Source of the DNA: Planctomycetota bacterium | Lineage (GTDB): Bacteria; Planctomycetota; SZUA-567; H5-PLA8 | NCBI GenBank assembly: GCA_023150555.1 | Contig: JAKLKQ010000005.1 | Location: 1-64,000, forward strand | Direction: 5' to 3' | Length of the DNA: 64,000 nt | Shown here: positions 18,501 through 28,690 of the stretch, one piece after another | Layout: every line of letters starts with the position of its first letter | Numbering within the stretch: the stretch's first letter is position 1 | Translations under genes and position numbers: made by a program | The notes under the pieces: generated by a model | The model's input: the letters and a program-made list of their open reading frames with translations, nothing else | Databases searched by the model: none | Told to the model about the DNA's origin: nothing

Positions 18501-19421
18501 ATGGCCGCGGCGTCTACCCTCAAGCAATCGGTCAAACGCGCGCTGCAGGTGCCGGTGCTGAACGCGCCGCTGCGGCTGCTGCGCCCGTTCGCGCCGCTGC
18601 TGCCGCACTACCTGAAGATCCGCTTGCCCATCGTCGGCAGGGTCAAGCTGCGCCGCGGCCTGCCGAAGCCCGTCACCTTGCTCAGCGACGGCCGCGACCC
18701 GATCACCTCGCGTCTGTACTGGATGGGCGTGGACGGCTACGAAGGCCCGACGCTGCGCGTCTTCCTCAAGCTGCTGGACGGCTGCCGCTGCTTTATCGAT
18801 GCCGGCGCCAACGTGGGCGTCTTCGCGCTGGTCGCCGCCGTGGAGAATCCCAAGCGAAAGGTGCATGCCTTCGAGCCCGTGCCCCGCATCCGCGAGCGCC
18901 TGGAGCGCAACGCGGCAGCGAATGCCGCCTCGAACGTGCGCGCCGACGCGCGCGCCCTGGGCAAGGAATCCGGCACGGCGACGCTGTACGTCCCGCGAGA
19001 ACCCAGCCCGCTCAGCGCGTCCCTGCGCGAGGACTTTCAGCTGGGCAACGAGCCGGTGGCGGTGTCCGTCACGACGCTGGACGCGTATGCCGCCGAGCAG
19101 CGCCTGCCGAAGATCGATCTCTTGAAGTTGGATACCGAAGGCACCGAGCCCGACGTGCTTATCGGTGGCGATGAGACGATCTACCGCGACCGTCCGCCGA
19201 TTCTGGTCGAGGTGCTGCCTAAGCAGACGGAGATGAAGATGCAGCACTGGACCGAGAAGAAGAAGTACGTGCGCTACCAGATCATGGACCCGCTCGACAA
19301 CGCCGGGCAGATCCTGGCGCCGCGCGCGACGTTCACCAACCACGCGACGTTCGAAAACCCCAACTGGCTGCTGCTGCCCAGCGAGCGGGTGCGGGAGATT
19401 GAAGCGCTGATAGAAGCGTAG
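18501..19421 (+). CDS. FkbM-family SAM-dependent methyltransferase
   Basis: A 306-residue protein of the FkbM methyltransferase family. The SAM-binding region has FIDAGANVGVFAL (about residues 94-106) and KVHAFEPVPRIRERLERN (about 120-137), and the family signature KIDLLKLDTEGTEPDVLIG lies at about 206-224. Enzymes of this family O-methylate sugars and secondary metabolites, often on surface polysaccharides. It begins 6 bases after the acyl-CoA dehydrogenase stop, so they may be co-transcribed, though no shared pathway is evident. A strong bidirectional terminator follows. Confidence 0.88.
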   Translation: MAAASTLKQSVKRALQVPVLNAPLRLLRPFAPLLPHYLKIRLPIVGRVKLRRGLPKPVTLLSDGRDPITSRLYWMGVDGYEGPTLRVFLKLLDGCRCFIDAGANVGVFALVAAVENPKRKVHAFEPVPRIRERLERNAAANAASNVRADARALGKESGTATLYVPREPSPLSASLREDFQLGNEPVAVSVTTLDAYAAEQRLPKIDLLKLDTEGTEPDVLIGGDETIYRDRPPILVEVLPKQTEMKMQHWTEKKKYVRYQIMDPLDNAGQILAPRATFTNHATFENPNWLLLPSERVREIEALIEA

Positions 19422-19447
19422 GGCTGATACCTGTCGATTGGACATAA

Positions 19448-19478
19448 ATAAAGGAGGCGCTCATCGCGCCTCCTTTAT
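19448..19478. terminator. Bidirectional intrinsic terminator between fkbM-type gene and icd
   Basis: An 11-bp perfect stem, AAAGGAGGCGC / GCGCCTCCTTT, with a 5-base loop is extended by two A-T pairs at its base. A/T runs flank it on both sides, so it can stop transcription from both convergent genes, which end at 19421 (plus) and 19518 (minus). Confidence 0.85.
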
Positions 19479-19517
19479 CGAACCGATTGCTGACCGCTGA
19501 ACGCCGAAAGTTGATTC

Positions 19518-20984
<1,467 letters not shown>

Positions 20985-21151
20985 GGGCGCGGTTCCTCGA
21001 AAAATCGGTTGGTTGCGGAAGGTAGAGCCAAAGCGCTCCGAAGCGTTATAGGACCAACGCGCGCAGCGTCAAGCGAGGCGGACGGGGGGGCGGGGGAGAC
21101 CGGGGGATACGGCCCGCTGGACAGGCCCGCGGAATCTGCGAAGGTGGGGCC

Positions 21152-21667
21152 ATGGGCTTCCACTGCGCCTGCTGCGGGCAACACCACGACGACTTTCCCA
21201 TGGACGTGGGCTTCGACGAACCTCTGCCGTACCACGCGCTGTCGAAGCAGGAACGCGCGCGCTACGCGAAGCTGACCGCCGACACCTGCGTCCTCGACGG
21301 GCCCGGCGAGCGCCAGTACTTCGTGCGCGGCGTGCTGCTGCTGCCCGTGCGCGACCACCCGGAACTCAACCGCTTCGCCTGGGGCGCGTGGGTCTCGCTG
21401 AGCGCGGCGAGCTTCGCCGACTACGAGTCCCTGGGCGACGGGCCGGTTCCGGCGGGGCATGGGTGGTTCGGCTGGTTCTGCAACCGGCTGCCGCATTACC
21501 CCGACACGTTGAACCTGAAGATGGACGTCTATCCGCAGGGCGGGGGCGAGCGCCCGCACCTGCGCGTGCAGGCCTGTGACCACCCGCTTTACCGCGAGCA
21601 GCAGAACGGCATCACGCTGGCGCGCGTTCACGAGTTCGTCGACGAGTTGCTGGAGCGCGAAGGTTAG
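21152..21667 (+). CDS. DUF2199 family protein
   Basis: A 171-residue protein matching the DUF2199 pattern: an N-terminal FHCACCGQHHDDFPMDVGF (two Cys and His residues that could bind zinc), then FVRGVLLLPVRD, FAWGAWVSLS, GWFCNRLPHYPDTLNLKMDV, and a C-terminal helix ITLARVHEFVDEL. The family has no known biochemical role. It is likely cytoplasmic, with no signal peptide or membrane segment. It stands alone between icd (divergent) and wecB (74 bp downstream, same strand). The ATG at 21152 is preceded by AAGGTGGGG. Confidence 0.82.
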   Translation: MGFHCACCGQHHDDFPMDVGFDEPLPYHALSKQERARYAKLTADTCVLDGPGERQYFVRGVLLLPVRDHPELNRFAWGAWVSLSAASFADYESLGDGPVPAGHGWFGWFCNRLPHYPDTLNLKMDVYPQGGGERPHLRVQACDHPLYREQQNGITLARVHEFVDELLEREG

Positions 21668-21720
21668 CGCGGATTCCGCACCGCGCCCGCCATTCGTAAT
21701 TCCGCCGCAGGCTGGTAGAA

Positions 21721-21736
21721 CCTCCCCTACGGGAGG
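21721..21736 (+). promoter_or_regulatory. Hairpin that sequesters the wecB ribosome-binding site
   Basis: CCTCCC (21721-21726) and GGGAGG (21731-21736) pair perfectly across a CTAC loop. The second arm is the ribosome-binding site of the ATG at 21742. In mRNA this would mask the site, so it could be a translational control element. Function is inferred from structure only. Confidence 0.5.
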
Positions 21737-21741
21737 AACGC

Positions 21742-22863
21742 ATGCCGGTACGGGACGTGATGGTGGTCGTGGGTACGCGGCCGGAGGCCATCAAGATGGC
21801 GCCGGTCGTCCACGCGCTGAAGAAGCGAGGGCCTGGCGAAGGGCGCACGCTGCTGTGCGTGACCGCGCAGCACCGCGAGATGCTCGACCAGGTCCTCGAC
21901 GTCTTCGAACTCAAACCCGACTACGATCTGAACCTGATGAAGCCGGGCCAGGACCTCACGGACTTGACCGCGCGCATCCTGACGGGCGTGCGCGACGTGC
22001 TGGCGCAGGCGAAGCCCGAGGCCGTGCTGGTGCACGGCGATACGGCCACCTGCCTGGGCGCGGCCCTGGCGGGCTTCTACGCGCGCGTGCCGGTGGGGCA
22101 CGTCGAGGCGGGCCTGCGCACCTACGACTTCGATGCGCCCTGGCCGGAGGAGATGAACCGCCGTCTGGTCGATCCCATCTGCCGCTGGTGCTTCGCACCC
22201 ACCGAGGCCGCTCGCGCGAACCTGCTGGCCGAGCGCGTGCCTGGCGAACGCATCGTGGTGACGGGCAACACGGCGATCGACGCACTGCAGATGGCCGTCG
22301 CGAAGGTCGAGGCCGCGCCGCCGAAGGTCGAAGGCCTCGATGCGGCTGCCCTGGCGGGCAAGCGCCTGGTGCTGGTGACGGGGCACCGCCGCGAGAGCTT
22401 CGGCTACGGCTTCGAGCAACTCTGCCTGGGCCTGCGCGACATCGTCGAGACGTTCGGCGACGTGGTGCTGGTCTACCCCGTGCACCTGAATCCGCGCGTG
22501 CAGGAGCCCGTGCGGCGGCTGCTGGGCGGGCATCCGCGCATCCACCTGTTGGCGCCGCAGGCGTACCTGGCCTTCGTCTGGCTGATGCGGCAGGCCGTGC
22601 TGATCGTCACCGACAGCGGCGGGATTCAAGAGGAGGCGCCCAGCCTGGGCAAGCCCGTGCTGGTGATGCGGGACGCTACCGAACGCCCCGAGGCCGTCGC
22701 GGCCGGCGCGGCGAAGCTGGTCGGCACCGACCGCGCGAAGATCGCCGGCGAGGCCGCGCGCCTGCTGGGCGATCCAAAGGAATACGCCGCCATGAGCGGC
22801 GTCCGCAACCCCTACGGTGACGGAAGGGCCGCTGCCCGGATCGTCGAGGAACTGCGAAGGTAA
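21742..22863 (+). CDS. wecB: UDP-N-acetylglucosamine 2-epimerase (non-hydrolysing)
   Basis: A 373-residue enzyme of the WecB/MnaA family, converting UDP-GlcNAc to UDP-ManNAc for cell-surface polysaccharides. Signatures in order are GTRPEAIKMAPVVHAL near residue 12, VHGDTATCLGAALAGFY near 95, GHVEAGLRTYD, PWPEEMNRRLVDPI, VTGHRRESFGYGFEQLC, and the UDP-binding VTDSGGIQEEAPSLGKPVL near 290. The length is normal. The ribosome site GGGAGG lies inside a hairpin (21721-21736). No other polysaccharide genes adjoin it; the GT2 and GT39 genes in this window are distant. Confidence 0.94.
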   Translation: MPVRDVMVVVGTRPEAIKMAPVVHALKKRGPGEGRTLLCVTAQHREMLDQVLDVFELKPDYDLNLMKPGQDLTDLTARILTGVRDVLAQAKPEAVLVHGDTATCLGAALAGFYARVPVGHVEAGLRTYDFDAPWPEEMNRRLVDPICRWCFAPTEAARANLLAERVPGERIVVTGNTAIDALQMAVAKVEAAPPKVEGLDAAALAGKRLVLVTGHRRESFGYGFEQLCLGLRDIVETFGDVVLVYPVHLNPRVQEPVRRLLGGHPRIHLLAPQAYLAFVWLMRQAVLIVTDSGGIQEEAPSLGKPVLVMRDATERPEAVAAGAAKLVGTDRAKIAGEAARLLGDPKEYAAMSGVRNPYGDGRAAARIVEELRR

Positions 22864-22972
22864 CCCTGCTCCGAGCGTCCCACTGGTGCGGCAGGCCGAC
22901 TTGATTTTGACGGCGCTGGCGCGTATCCCCATACGTTCTTCTGCATGCAAGGACTCGAAAGGAGCAACATTC

Positions 22973-24484
22973 ATGTTCGCAAGGGCCGCCATTTTCCTGT
23001 TCTTCCTCTCCGCCTGCACCGCCGCCGGGCTGCGCGCGGAGGACGAACCCAAACCCGCTCCCGCTCCAGCGCCTGCGCCCGATCCCGATGCGGAAGGCGC
23101 GGCCCCGGTCCCGCCGCGCGCCGGCAAGGACCGGGAATACGGACGCCGCGGCGGCCGCGACCGTGAAAAGGTGCGGGGCAAGGACCGCGAGGATGATAAG
23201 GAAGGCAAGGGGGGCGAGGGCGACGGCCCAGCCAGCGAGGACGAGATCACCGATCCGAAGTACCTGCTCGACTTGGCTTCGGTGCACCAGCGCTACGGCG
23301 GCAACAAGCTGGCCGCGAAACTCCTGGAACGCGCTGCGGTTCTGGCCAAGGACAGCAAGGACCCCCAGGACCTGATCCGGATCTTTACCTCCCAGGCGTC
23401 GCAGATGCAGCGTGACAAGAACCACAAGGAAGCGGCCAGGCTGTACGAGGAAGTCCTCAAGCTCGTCAACGAACCGGGACAGCGCGCCGGCCACATGCTG
23501 GCCCTGGCCCGCTGCTACGAAGGGATGGAGGACTTCGACGCTGCGGAGTCGACGCTCAAGCAACTCCTTAAAGAGTGCGAGACCAATACAGGCAAGCGCG
23601 AATTGAGCTGGGTGCCGCAGACGGTGAACCGGCAACTGGCGAGCATCTGGCGCGCCAAGCCCGAACGCGCCGCGTCCGCCGAAGCCGAGGCCGTCGGCAA
23701 GCTGGAGAAGGATCCCAACGACGCCAACGCCCTGGAGACGCTCTCGCAGATCTACACGCAGATCAAGCCGGACCACGCCAAGGCCGTGGCCGTGCTGGAG
23801 AAACTCTGGGCCCTGAAGCCCGAGGACACCCAGGTCACCGGGATCCTGGCCAGCACCCTCATCCAGATGCAGAAGTACGACAAGGCCGTCGAGGTCTACA
23901 AGGCGATGATGGAGAAGGTCCCGGCCTCGAAGAAGACCTACGCCTACCAGGCCGCCTCCGCGCTGATACAGGCGGAACGCCAGGACGACGCGATTGCCTT
24001 CGCAAAGGAACACCTGCTCGGCGAGGACTCGGACGAGTCCAGCCTCTCGCTCATGGCCAGCTTGCTCGACCGCGCCGGCAAGGCGGAAGAAGCCGAGAAG
24101 ATCTACGCCGACCGCATCGCGACCGAGACCGACGACAAAAAGAAGTCGCGCTACATGCTTCAGGCCGTGCAGTACGCCATCCGCGGGAAGAAGTTCGACC
24201 GCGCCGAGACCTTGCTGGCGGAAGTGACGGAGAAGTATGGCAAGGACGAGACTGTCGCGCGCCAGATCAAGACGAAGAAAACGCAGCTCGAGCAGATGAA
24301 GAAGGTCGCCGACATGCAGGCCCGCATGCCCGCCAACCAGGGGGTCGGGAACGAGCCTCCTAAGGCGCCAACGCCAACGCCGCCCAAGGAAGAGCCGAAA
24401 GCACAGGTGCAGGATGCCAAGACCGCCGCGCCTCCCGCGCCTGCACCGGCCGGAAACAAGACGGAAGAGCAGCCCAAGGAGTAG
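22973..24484 (+). CDS. Exported TPR-repeat protein (putative lipoprotein)
   Basis: A 503-residue protein with a signal sequence ending in a possible lipobox, LSAC with Cys15. A low-complexity charged linker follows (about residues 25-85, rich in Pro/Ala then Arg/Asp/Lys). Helical tetratricopeptide-like repeats span about 90-440, e.g. NHKEAARLYEEVLKLV, QKYDKAVEVYKAMMEKVP and RAGKAEEAEKIYADRI, and the C-terminal tail is rich in Pro, Ala and Lys. TPR arrays mediate protein contacts; here they would face the periplasm. AAAGGAGC precedes the ATG. The following gene is also exported and ends in a similar Pro/Lys/Glu-rich tail. Specific partner unknown. Confidence 0.78.
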   Translation: MFARAAIFLFFLSACTAAGLRAEDEPKPAPAPAPAPDPDAEGAAPVPPRAGKDREYGRRGGRDREKVRGKDREDDKEGKGGEGDGPASEDEITDPKYLLDLASVHQRYGGNKLAAKLLERAAVLAKDSKDPQDLIRIFTSQASQMQRDKNHKEAARLYEEVLKLVNEPGQRAGHMLALARCYEGMEDFDAAESTLKQLLKECETNTGKRELSWVPQTVNRQLASIWRAKPERAASAEAEAVGKLEKDPNDANALETLSQIYTQIKPDHAKAVAVLEKLWALKPEDTQVTGILASTLIQMQKYDKAVEVYKAMMEKVPASKKTYAYQAASALIQAERQDDAIAFAKEHLLGEDSDESSLSLMASLLDRAGKAEEAEKIYADRIATETDDKKKSRYMLQAVQYAIRGKKFDRAETLLAEVTEKYGKDETVARQIKTKKTQLEQMKKVADMQARMPANQGVGNEPPKAPTPTPPKEEPKAQVQDAKTAAPPAPAPAGNKTEEQPKE

Positions 24485-24586
24485 CCCACAGCCGCCGATG
24501 GGGCGTTTCCGGCAATACGCAGGAATATTCCGGCGCGTTGAGCGTCCAGTTAAGAGGTGCGCAGGCGGGGATTGGAAAGTTCTGCG

Positions 24587-24616
24587 TTGAATTTCGTTCC
24601 CGCTCTGAGCTATCCT
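24587..24616 (+). promoter_or_regulatory. Possible sigma-70-type promoter upstream of the thioredoxin-like gene
   Basis: TTGAAT (24587-24592) and TATCCT (24611-24616) are separated by 18 bases, and an 83-base leader follows to the ATG at 24700. The pair departs from consensus at a few positions, so it is only a candidate. Confidence 0.3.
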
Positions 24617-24699
24617 ATGCCGCGTTTCGCGCAGTGCGGCTCGGCTTGCGGATCCGTCTCTGCGCCGATTTTCGGGTTTTCCGGGTTGGGAGATTGACC

Positions 24700-25401
24700 A
24701 TGAGAACGCTCACGATTCTGCTCTTGGCGCTGGCCTGCGGATACCTGCTGTCCGCCGGATCGGCGTCGGCGGGCGCCGCGAAAAAGGTCAACGCCGGCGC
24801 CGGCACCGCCTTCTCGTGGAGCACCATGGGCATCAATGCCGCGCGCAAGGCCGAGAAACCCATCCTGCTGTACGTGTGGGACGATACCAAGAAGGGTAAC
24901 AACGAGGCCAGTGGCCTGGAAACGTATCTCTTCGAGGACAAGGACGTGAAGAGCACGTTCGGCAGCTTTTCGGCCATCCGACTGACCACTCGCAGCAAGG
25001 GCTGGCCGCCCCAGCTGCTGGCCGCAGCGCGCAACGGAGCGGCGGTCTATGTCATGACCGCCGACGGCAGCATCGTCGCTCAGTACACCAGCAAACCGAC
25101 GGCGAAAGCCTTTGTCGCCGCCGGCCAGCGTGCCACCGCGGCCAACGCCGCTGCCGTCGAAAAAATGAAAAAGAACCCGCCGCCCGAGTTCAAGGATCCC
25201 GAGGTCGCCCAGCCCGCCGGACCGGCCGGCGGCCCCAAAGAGGCCGAACCCGAAGAGAAGAAGACTCAGAAACTGAATGCCATTCCCGGCCTGGAGGCTG
25301 CCGACAAGAGCGAGAAGACCGGCAAGGAAGCCGACGAGAAGTCCGGACCGCCGCCCGAGAAACCCAAGAACGACGGCGGAGGCCTGGTCATCGAGGACTG
25401 A
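24700..25401 (+). CDS. Exported thioredoxin-fold-like protein without a CxxC motif
   Basis: A 233-residue protein with a cleavable signal peptide (residues 1-24, ending SASAGA). Residues about 35-140 resemble the thioredoxin-like fold: a KPILLYVWDD strand in the place of the usual active-site strand, then FEDKDVKSTFGSFSAIRL and GAAVYVMTADGSIVAQY. The CxxC redox pair is replaced by DDTKKGNN, so it is not a disulfide oxidoreductase. The last about 85 residues are disordered and rich in Lys, Glu and Pro. GGGAG precedes the ATG. The assignment rests on pattern alone. A strong terminator follows. Confidence 0.6.
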   Translation: MRTLTILLLALACGYLLSAGSASAGAAKKVNAGAGTAFSWSTMGINAARKAEKPILLYVWDDTKKGNNEASGLETYLFEDKDVKSTFGSFSAIRLTTRSKGWPPQLLAAARNGAAVYVMTADGSIVAQYTSKPTAKAFVAAGQRATAANAAAVEKMKKNPPPEFKDPEVAQPAGPAGGPKEAEPEEKKTQKLNAIPGLEAADKSEKTGKEADEKSGPPPEKPKNDGGGLVIED

Positions 25402-25433
25402 CGCTGGCCCTCCGGCCGCGCACTATTCACCGG

Positions 25434-25467
25434 CGCCCGCGGATACGCTCCGCGGGCGTTTTCTTTG
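25434..25467 (+). terminator. Intrinsic terminator after the thioredoxin-like gene
   Basis: A perfect 9-bp stem, CGCCCGCGG / CCGCGGGCG, with a 7-base loop is followed by TTTTCTTT. It lies 33 bases after the stop codon. Confidence 0.85.
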
Positions 25468-25525
25468 GGCTGCGATTCCACCGAATTGCGCCGACCGATT
25501 TCCGAATTTCCATTAAGCTGGTTCC

Positions 25526-26329
25526 ATGCGTTCCACCGAAGTGTCCCTGACGCACGGAAACGGAGGCATGGCCACGCCGCCCGAGCCACCCGAATCGCCT
25601 CCGTCTATCGCGCCCGCGCCCTCATCCGCGGCGCCTTCGGTGCGCTTGCCCTTTGCCGGCTACAAGCATCTGTGCGGCCCGCTGGCCGGCGCCACCGCCG
25701 CCGCGCTGGCCGCCGTCATTCACGGCATGGACCCGGGCACTCCGCTGCTCTTCGTGGCGCTCTGTACCCTCGGCGCGCTGAACGCCTACTTCCTCGCGCT
25801 TCTGCACCGCTCGCTCACCGGGACGCTCGTGGCTGTGGCCGGCGGCTTCCTGCTGGGCCTGCTGGGCTACCTGGCCAACGAGGCCGGCAGCGCGCCGCTG
25901 AAGGTGCCCACGCCGGGCGCCACGGGCCTGGACGCGCTGTTGGCGCAGCCGCAGCTGGCGATCCATCCGGTCCTGTTCGTGCTGCTGTGTCCTGTTCTGG
26001 GCGCCGGGCCGGTGGCGCTGACGATGTACTTCATGCGCCCGCGGCCCTACGGCATGCTGGTGCGCATGCTGCTGGCTGCCTTCTGCGGCGGCTTGGCGGC
26101 GGTGGCGGGCCTGGTCTGCTTCGGCTTCGGCGCCATTTTCCTGCGGGGCCTGCCCCTGTGGGCGCAGTTGGGTATGGGCCTGGTTGGCGCCGACTACCTG
26201 CTCTTCCACCTGCAGGTCCTGTGCCTGGTGGAATCCACCACCGGCGACCGCGCCCAGCGCCCTGCGCTGGACGAGCCCGACCCCAACGCGCCACGCCCCG
26301 TCACGACGGGCGCCGACGACGAGCCGTAG
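25526..26329 (+). CDS. Multi-pass membrane protein, unknown family
   Basis: A 267-residue protein. The first about 40 residues are polar and proline/serine rich; then about six hydrophobic helices run between residues 48 and 235 (e.g. LCGPLAGATAAALAAV, LVAVAGGFLLGLLGYL and MLLAAFCGGLAAVAGLVCFG), and the tail is polar. I do not recognise the family. The start is uncertain: ATG at 25526 has no clear ribosome site, and ATG at 25568 has GGAGG too close. The DUF309 gene begins 10 bp downstream, suggesting co-transcription. Confidence 0.65.
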   Translation: MRSTEVSLTHGNGGMATPPEPPESPPSIAPAPSSAAPSVRLPFAGYKHLCGPLAGATAAALAAVIHGMDPGTPLLFVALCTLGALNAYFLALLHRSLTGTLVAVAGGFLLGLLGYLANEAGSAPLKVPTPGATGLDALLAQPQLAIHPVLFVLLCPVLGAGPVALTMYFMRPRPYGMLVRMLLAAFCGGLAAVAGLVCFGFGAIFLRGLPLWAQLGMGLVGADYLLFHLQVLCLVESTTGDRAQRPALDEPDPNAPRPVTTGADDEP

Positions 26330-26339
26330 GGATACCGCG

Positions 26340-26807
26340 ATGGCGATCTACGGTGAACCGCAGCCGCCGTATCCCGAGCGCTTCACGAAGGGCGTTTGGC
26401 TCTTCAACGAGCGGCACTTCTTCGAGTGCCACGAGATCCTCGAGGAACTCTGGCTGGCGTCCATCGGCACGGAGAAGGTCTTCTACCAGATGGTCATCCA
26501 CGCGGCGGTCTGCTTCGTGCACTGGGAGAACGGCAACCGCAAGGGCGTGCTTTCGCTGCACCGCACCTTCGTCCAGAAGGCCGGGGAGGTCCCTGCCGAA
26601 CGCTACATGGGCCTGGACATCCGCGGGATGCTCGCCGAGATGGAAGCGCTTGTCGGCCCGCTGCGCGACGACGAGACGCGGCCGCTTCCGCCCTTCGACG
26701 GCCTCGCTACGCCTCGCCTGCAGGTATACGGCTTCGAGCCCACCCCCGTCGGTGAGAAGGAACTGCTCGTGCTGGGCCGCCACATCGAGCCCGACGACGA
26801 AGCCTGA
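26340..26807 (+). CDS. DUF309 family protein
   Basis: A 155-residue protein with the DUF309 hallmark near its N-terminus, GVWLFNERHFFECHEILEELWL (quoted in part: FNERHFFECHEILEELWL), followed by VFYQMVIHAAVCFVHWENGN. The conserved His and Glu residues suggest a metal site, but the biochemical role of the family is not established. It is likely cytoplasmic. It starts 10 bp after the membrane-protein gene. The ATG at 26340 follows TAGGGA. The C-terminal third is variable and ends in an acidic tail. Confidence 0.83.
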   Translation: MAIYGEPQPPYPERFTKGVWLFNERHFFECHEILEELWLASIGTEKVFYQMVIHAAVCFVHWENGNRKGVLSLHRTFVQKAGEVPAERYMGLDIRGMLAEMEALVGPLRDDETRPLPPFDGLATPRLQVYGFEPTPVGEKELLVLGRHIEPDDEA

Positions 26808-27136
26808 CCTTCCGCCGCCCGCCCGAATCTCGGTGACAGAAGCGACTCTCGCGCGTTGTGTCTTTGGCCCCCTGACCTGGTGAATGCGCACATCGTGCAA
26901 GGCGTCACTGAAACGTAAAAATCCAGAAAGGCAGGACCGTTTTGGCGGCATGGAAGTCCAATAGGAGAGCGAAAGGGAAACTACCCCAAACAGGAATACG
27001 GATTGACAGGCAAACGACAGGAACTAGCATTGTGCACGATGTGCATAAATTCCTGCCGGGCACCTGGGCGGCTCCACCAGACAACCAAACCGGCGAGGTA
27101 GGCGGCGCAAGACGCCCTGCACTTAGGAGCAATCGA
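26808..27136 (+). promoter_or_regulatory. Intergenic leader of the metallopeptidase gene with paired dyad elements
   Basis: These 329 bases hold no credible gene. They contain GCACATCGTGCA at 26888-26899 and its exact reverse complement TGCACGATGTGC at 27033-27044, 133 bases apart. The second copy lies just downstream of TTGACA (27003-27008), which with TAGCAT (27025-27030, 16-base spacer) could be a promoter. A factor binding both copies could repress by looping. The 3' end has AGGAGC at 27125-27130 as ribosome site. Less GC-rich than the flanking genes. Confidence 0.45.
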
Positions 27137-28669
27137 ATGAACAAGCTCGGAATCCTGGCCTTGGCGCTGCTGTGCGGCGCGATCGCGTATTCGTCCGAGA
27201 AAGTCAGCATCGACGCCGGCGGCAAGAAGGTCCGCGGCGACGTCGTCAGCGTCACCGACAAGGAAGTGGTGCTGAAGGTCCAGGGCGAGAACGTGCCCTT
27301 CCCGGCGGTCCTGCTCGACAAGAAGGACATCTTCCGCTGCCGCCAGCAGCTGCGCGACCCCAACAACGCGAAGGGCCGCTTCGAGCTCGGCAAGTGGGCC
27401 TGGGAGAAGGGCCTGAAGGCGGAGGCCGAGGAAGAGATGAAGTTTGCGGTGCTGCTGGACGCCGCCACGTACCAGCCGCTGGTCAACGAGGTCACCGGCG
27501 CTGCGCCTGCCGCGCAGACTGCCCCCGCCGAGACGCCCGCCACGGCCAATGCCGCAGGGCCCGAGAACCCCGGCGAGACCGCCGCCGAGCGCGCCTTCCG
27601 CGAAGCCACCCAGAAGGGCAAGGAAGGCGAGAAGAACACCGCCGGCCCCGCCAAGACCGAGGAGCCAGAGAAGCCCAAGGACACCGAGGATCCGGAAGGC
27701 GACGGCAACCGCGAAGGGCCGACGATCAAGATCAAGATCAACGGGCAGTGGGTCGAGGTCCCCGCCAAGTTCGCCTCTAGCAAGGAGGACATCAAGCCGC
27801 GTTCCGAGGAGGAGATGAAGAAGTTCCTCGACGAGCGCCTGGAGGAATGCAAGAAGACCATCGGCGGCGACTGGCGCCTGATCGAGACCAAGCACTACTA
27901 CTGCCTGGCGAACATCGATCCCGCGCTGCACCAGGAGTTCGCGAACCACAACGAGAAACTCTACGACCTCCTCTGTGACGTGATGAAGCACAAGGAAGGC
28001 GACCCGCTCTGGAACAACAAGTGCCCCATCTACTACTTCGCCACCTTCAAGCAGTTCCAGCGCTTCGCCGTGACCATCGACGCCGGCCAGGGCAGCCCCA
28101 ACTCCGGCGGCTACTTCAGCCACCGCGGACGCGAGGTCCACGTCTGCATCCCCTTCTACAACACCAAGGGCGACAAGGCCGCCTACCGCGACGCCTTCAA
28201 CACGCTCTTCCACGAAGGCACCCACGCCTTCCTGCAGCTCAGCGGCAAGGACGTGATGCTGCCGCGCTGGCTCCACGAGGGCCTGGCCCAGTTCATCGAG
28301 TTCTGGTTCGATCCGAAGAACAACCCCGGACGCAACGACCGCATCTACTGGCTGCGCCGCATGGTCACCGAGGATGACGTGCCCATGTGGGCCGAGACCC
28401 GCATGCGCCCCGCCGGCGGCACCGACAGCATCGGCTACGCGCTGGCCTGGTCGAAGCTCGAGTTCCTCTACCGCAGCTTCCCCACCGACCGCACCAAGCT
28501 CCCCCAGTTCATCAAGACCTTTAAAGAGTCCATGGGCGAGGATCCGGAGAAGATTGGAGAGCTCGAAGACAAGGCCATGCAGAAGGTCTACGGAAAGACA
28601 GAAGCACAGATGGAAACCGTTTACCACGAATGGCTTAAGAGAGCCGTCAAGGCGAACTTCAAGTTCTGA
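27137..28669 (+). CDS. Exported zinc metallopeptidase-like protein (HEGTH, DUF1570-like)
   Basis: A 510-residue protein with a signal peptide (about residues 1-18). The N-terminal segment GGKKVRGDVVSVTDKEVVLK resembles a small beta-barrel; then come a low-complexity Ala/Pro/Glu/Lys linker (about 120-205) and a peptidase-like domain. The zinc motif is HEGTH (His359, Glu360, His363), with LHEGLAQFIEF downstream (Glu381 a likely third ligand). This is the gluzincin layout seen in DUF1570-type proteins common in planctomycetes. The domain extends to a helical C-terminus. Substrate unknown; it would act in the periplasm or outside. AGGAGC precedes the ATG. A weak terminator-like hairpin follows. 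Confidence 0.75.
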   Translation: MNKLGILALALLCGAIAYSSEKVSIDAGGKKVRGDVVSVTDKEVVLKVQGENVPFPAVLLDKKDIFRCRQQLRDPNNAKGRFELGKWAWEKGLKAEAEEEMKFAVLLDAATYQPLVNEVTGAAPAAQTAPAETPATANAAGPENPGETAAERAFREATQKGKEGEKNTAGPAKTEEPEKPKDTEDPEGDGNREGPTIKIKINGQWVEVPAKFASSKEDIKPRSEEEMKKFLDERLEECKKTIGGDWRLIETKHYYCLANIDPALHQEFANHNEKLYDLLCDVMKHKEGDPLWNNKCPIYYFATFKQFQRFAVTIDAGQGSPNSGGYFSHRGREVHVCIPFYNTKGDKAAYRDAFNTLFHEGTHAFLQLSGKDVMLPRWLHEGLAQFIEFWFDPKNNPGRNDRIYWLRRMVTEDDVPMWAETRMRPAGGTDSIGYALAWSKLEFLYRSFPTDRTKLPQFIKTFKESMGEDPEKIGELEDKAMQKVYGKTEAQMETVYHEWLKRAVKANFKF

Positions 28670-28670
28670 A

Positions 28671-28690
28671 CGCCCGGCCGGGCGGCGTTT
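28671..28690 (+). terminator. Weak terminator-like hairpin
   Basis: CGCCC / GGGCG arms around a GGCC loop, followed by GCGTTTT, lie right after the metallopeptidase stop. The stem is short (5 bp) and the T-tract interrupted, so this is tentative. Confidence 0.3.
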
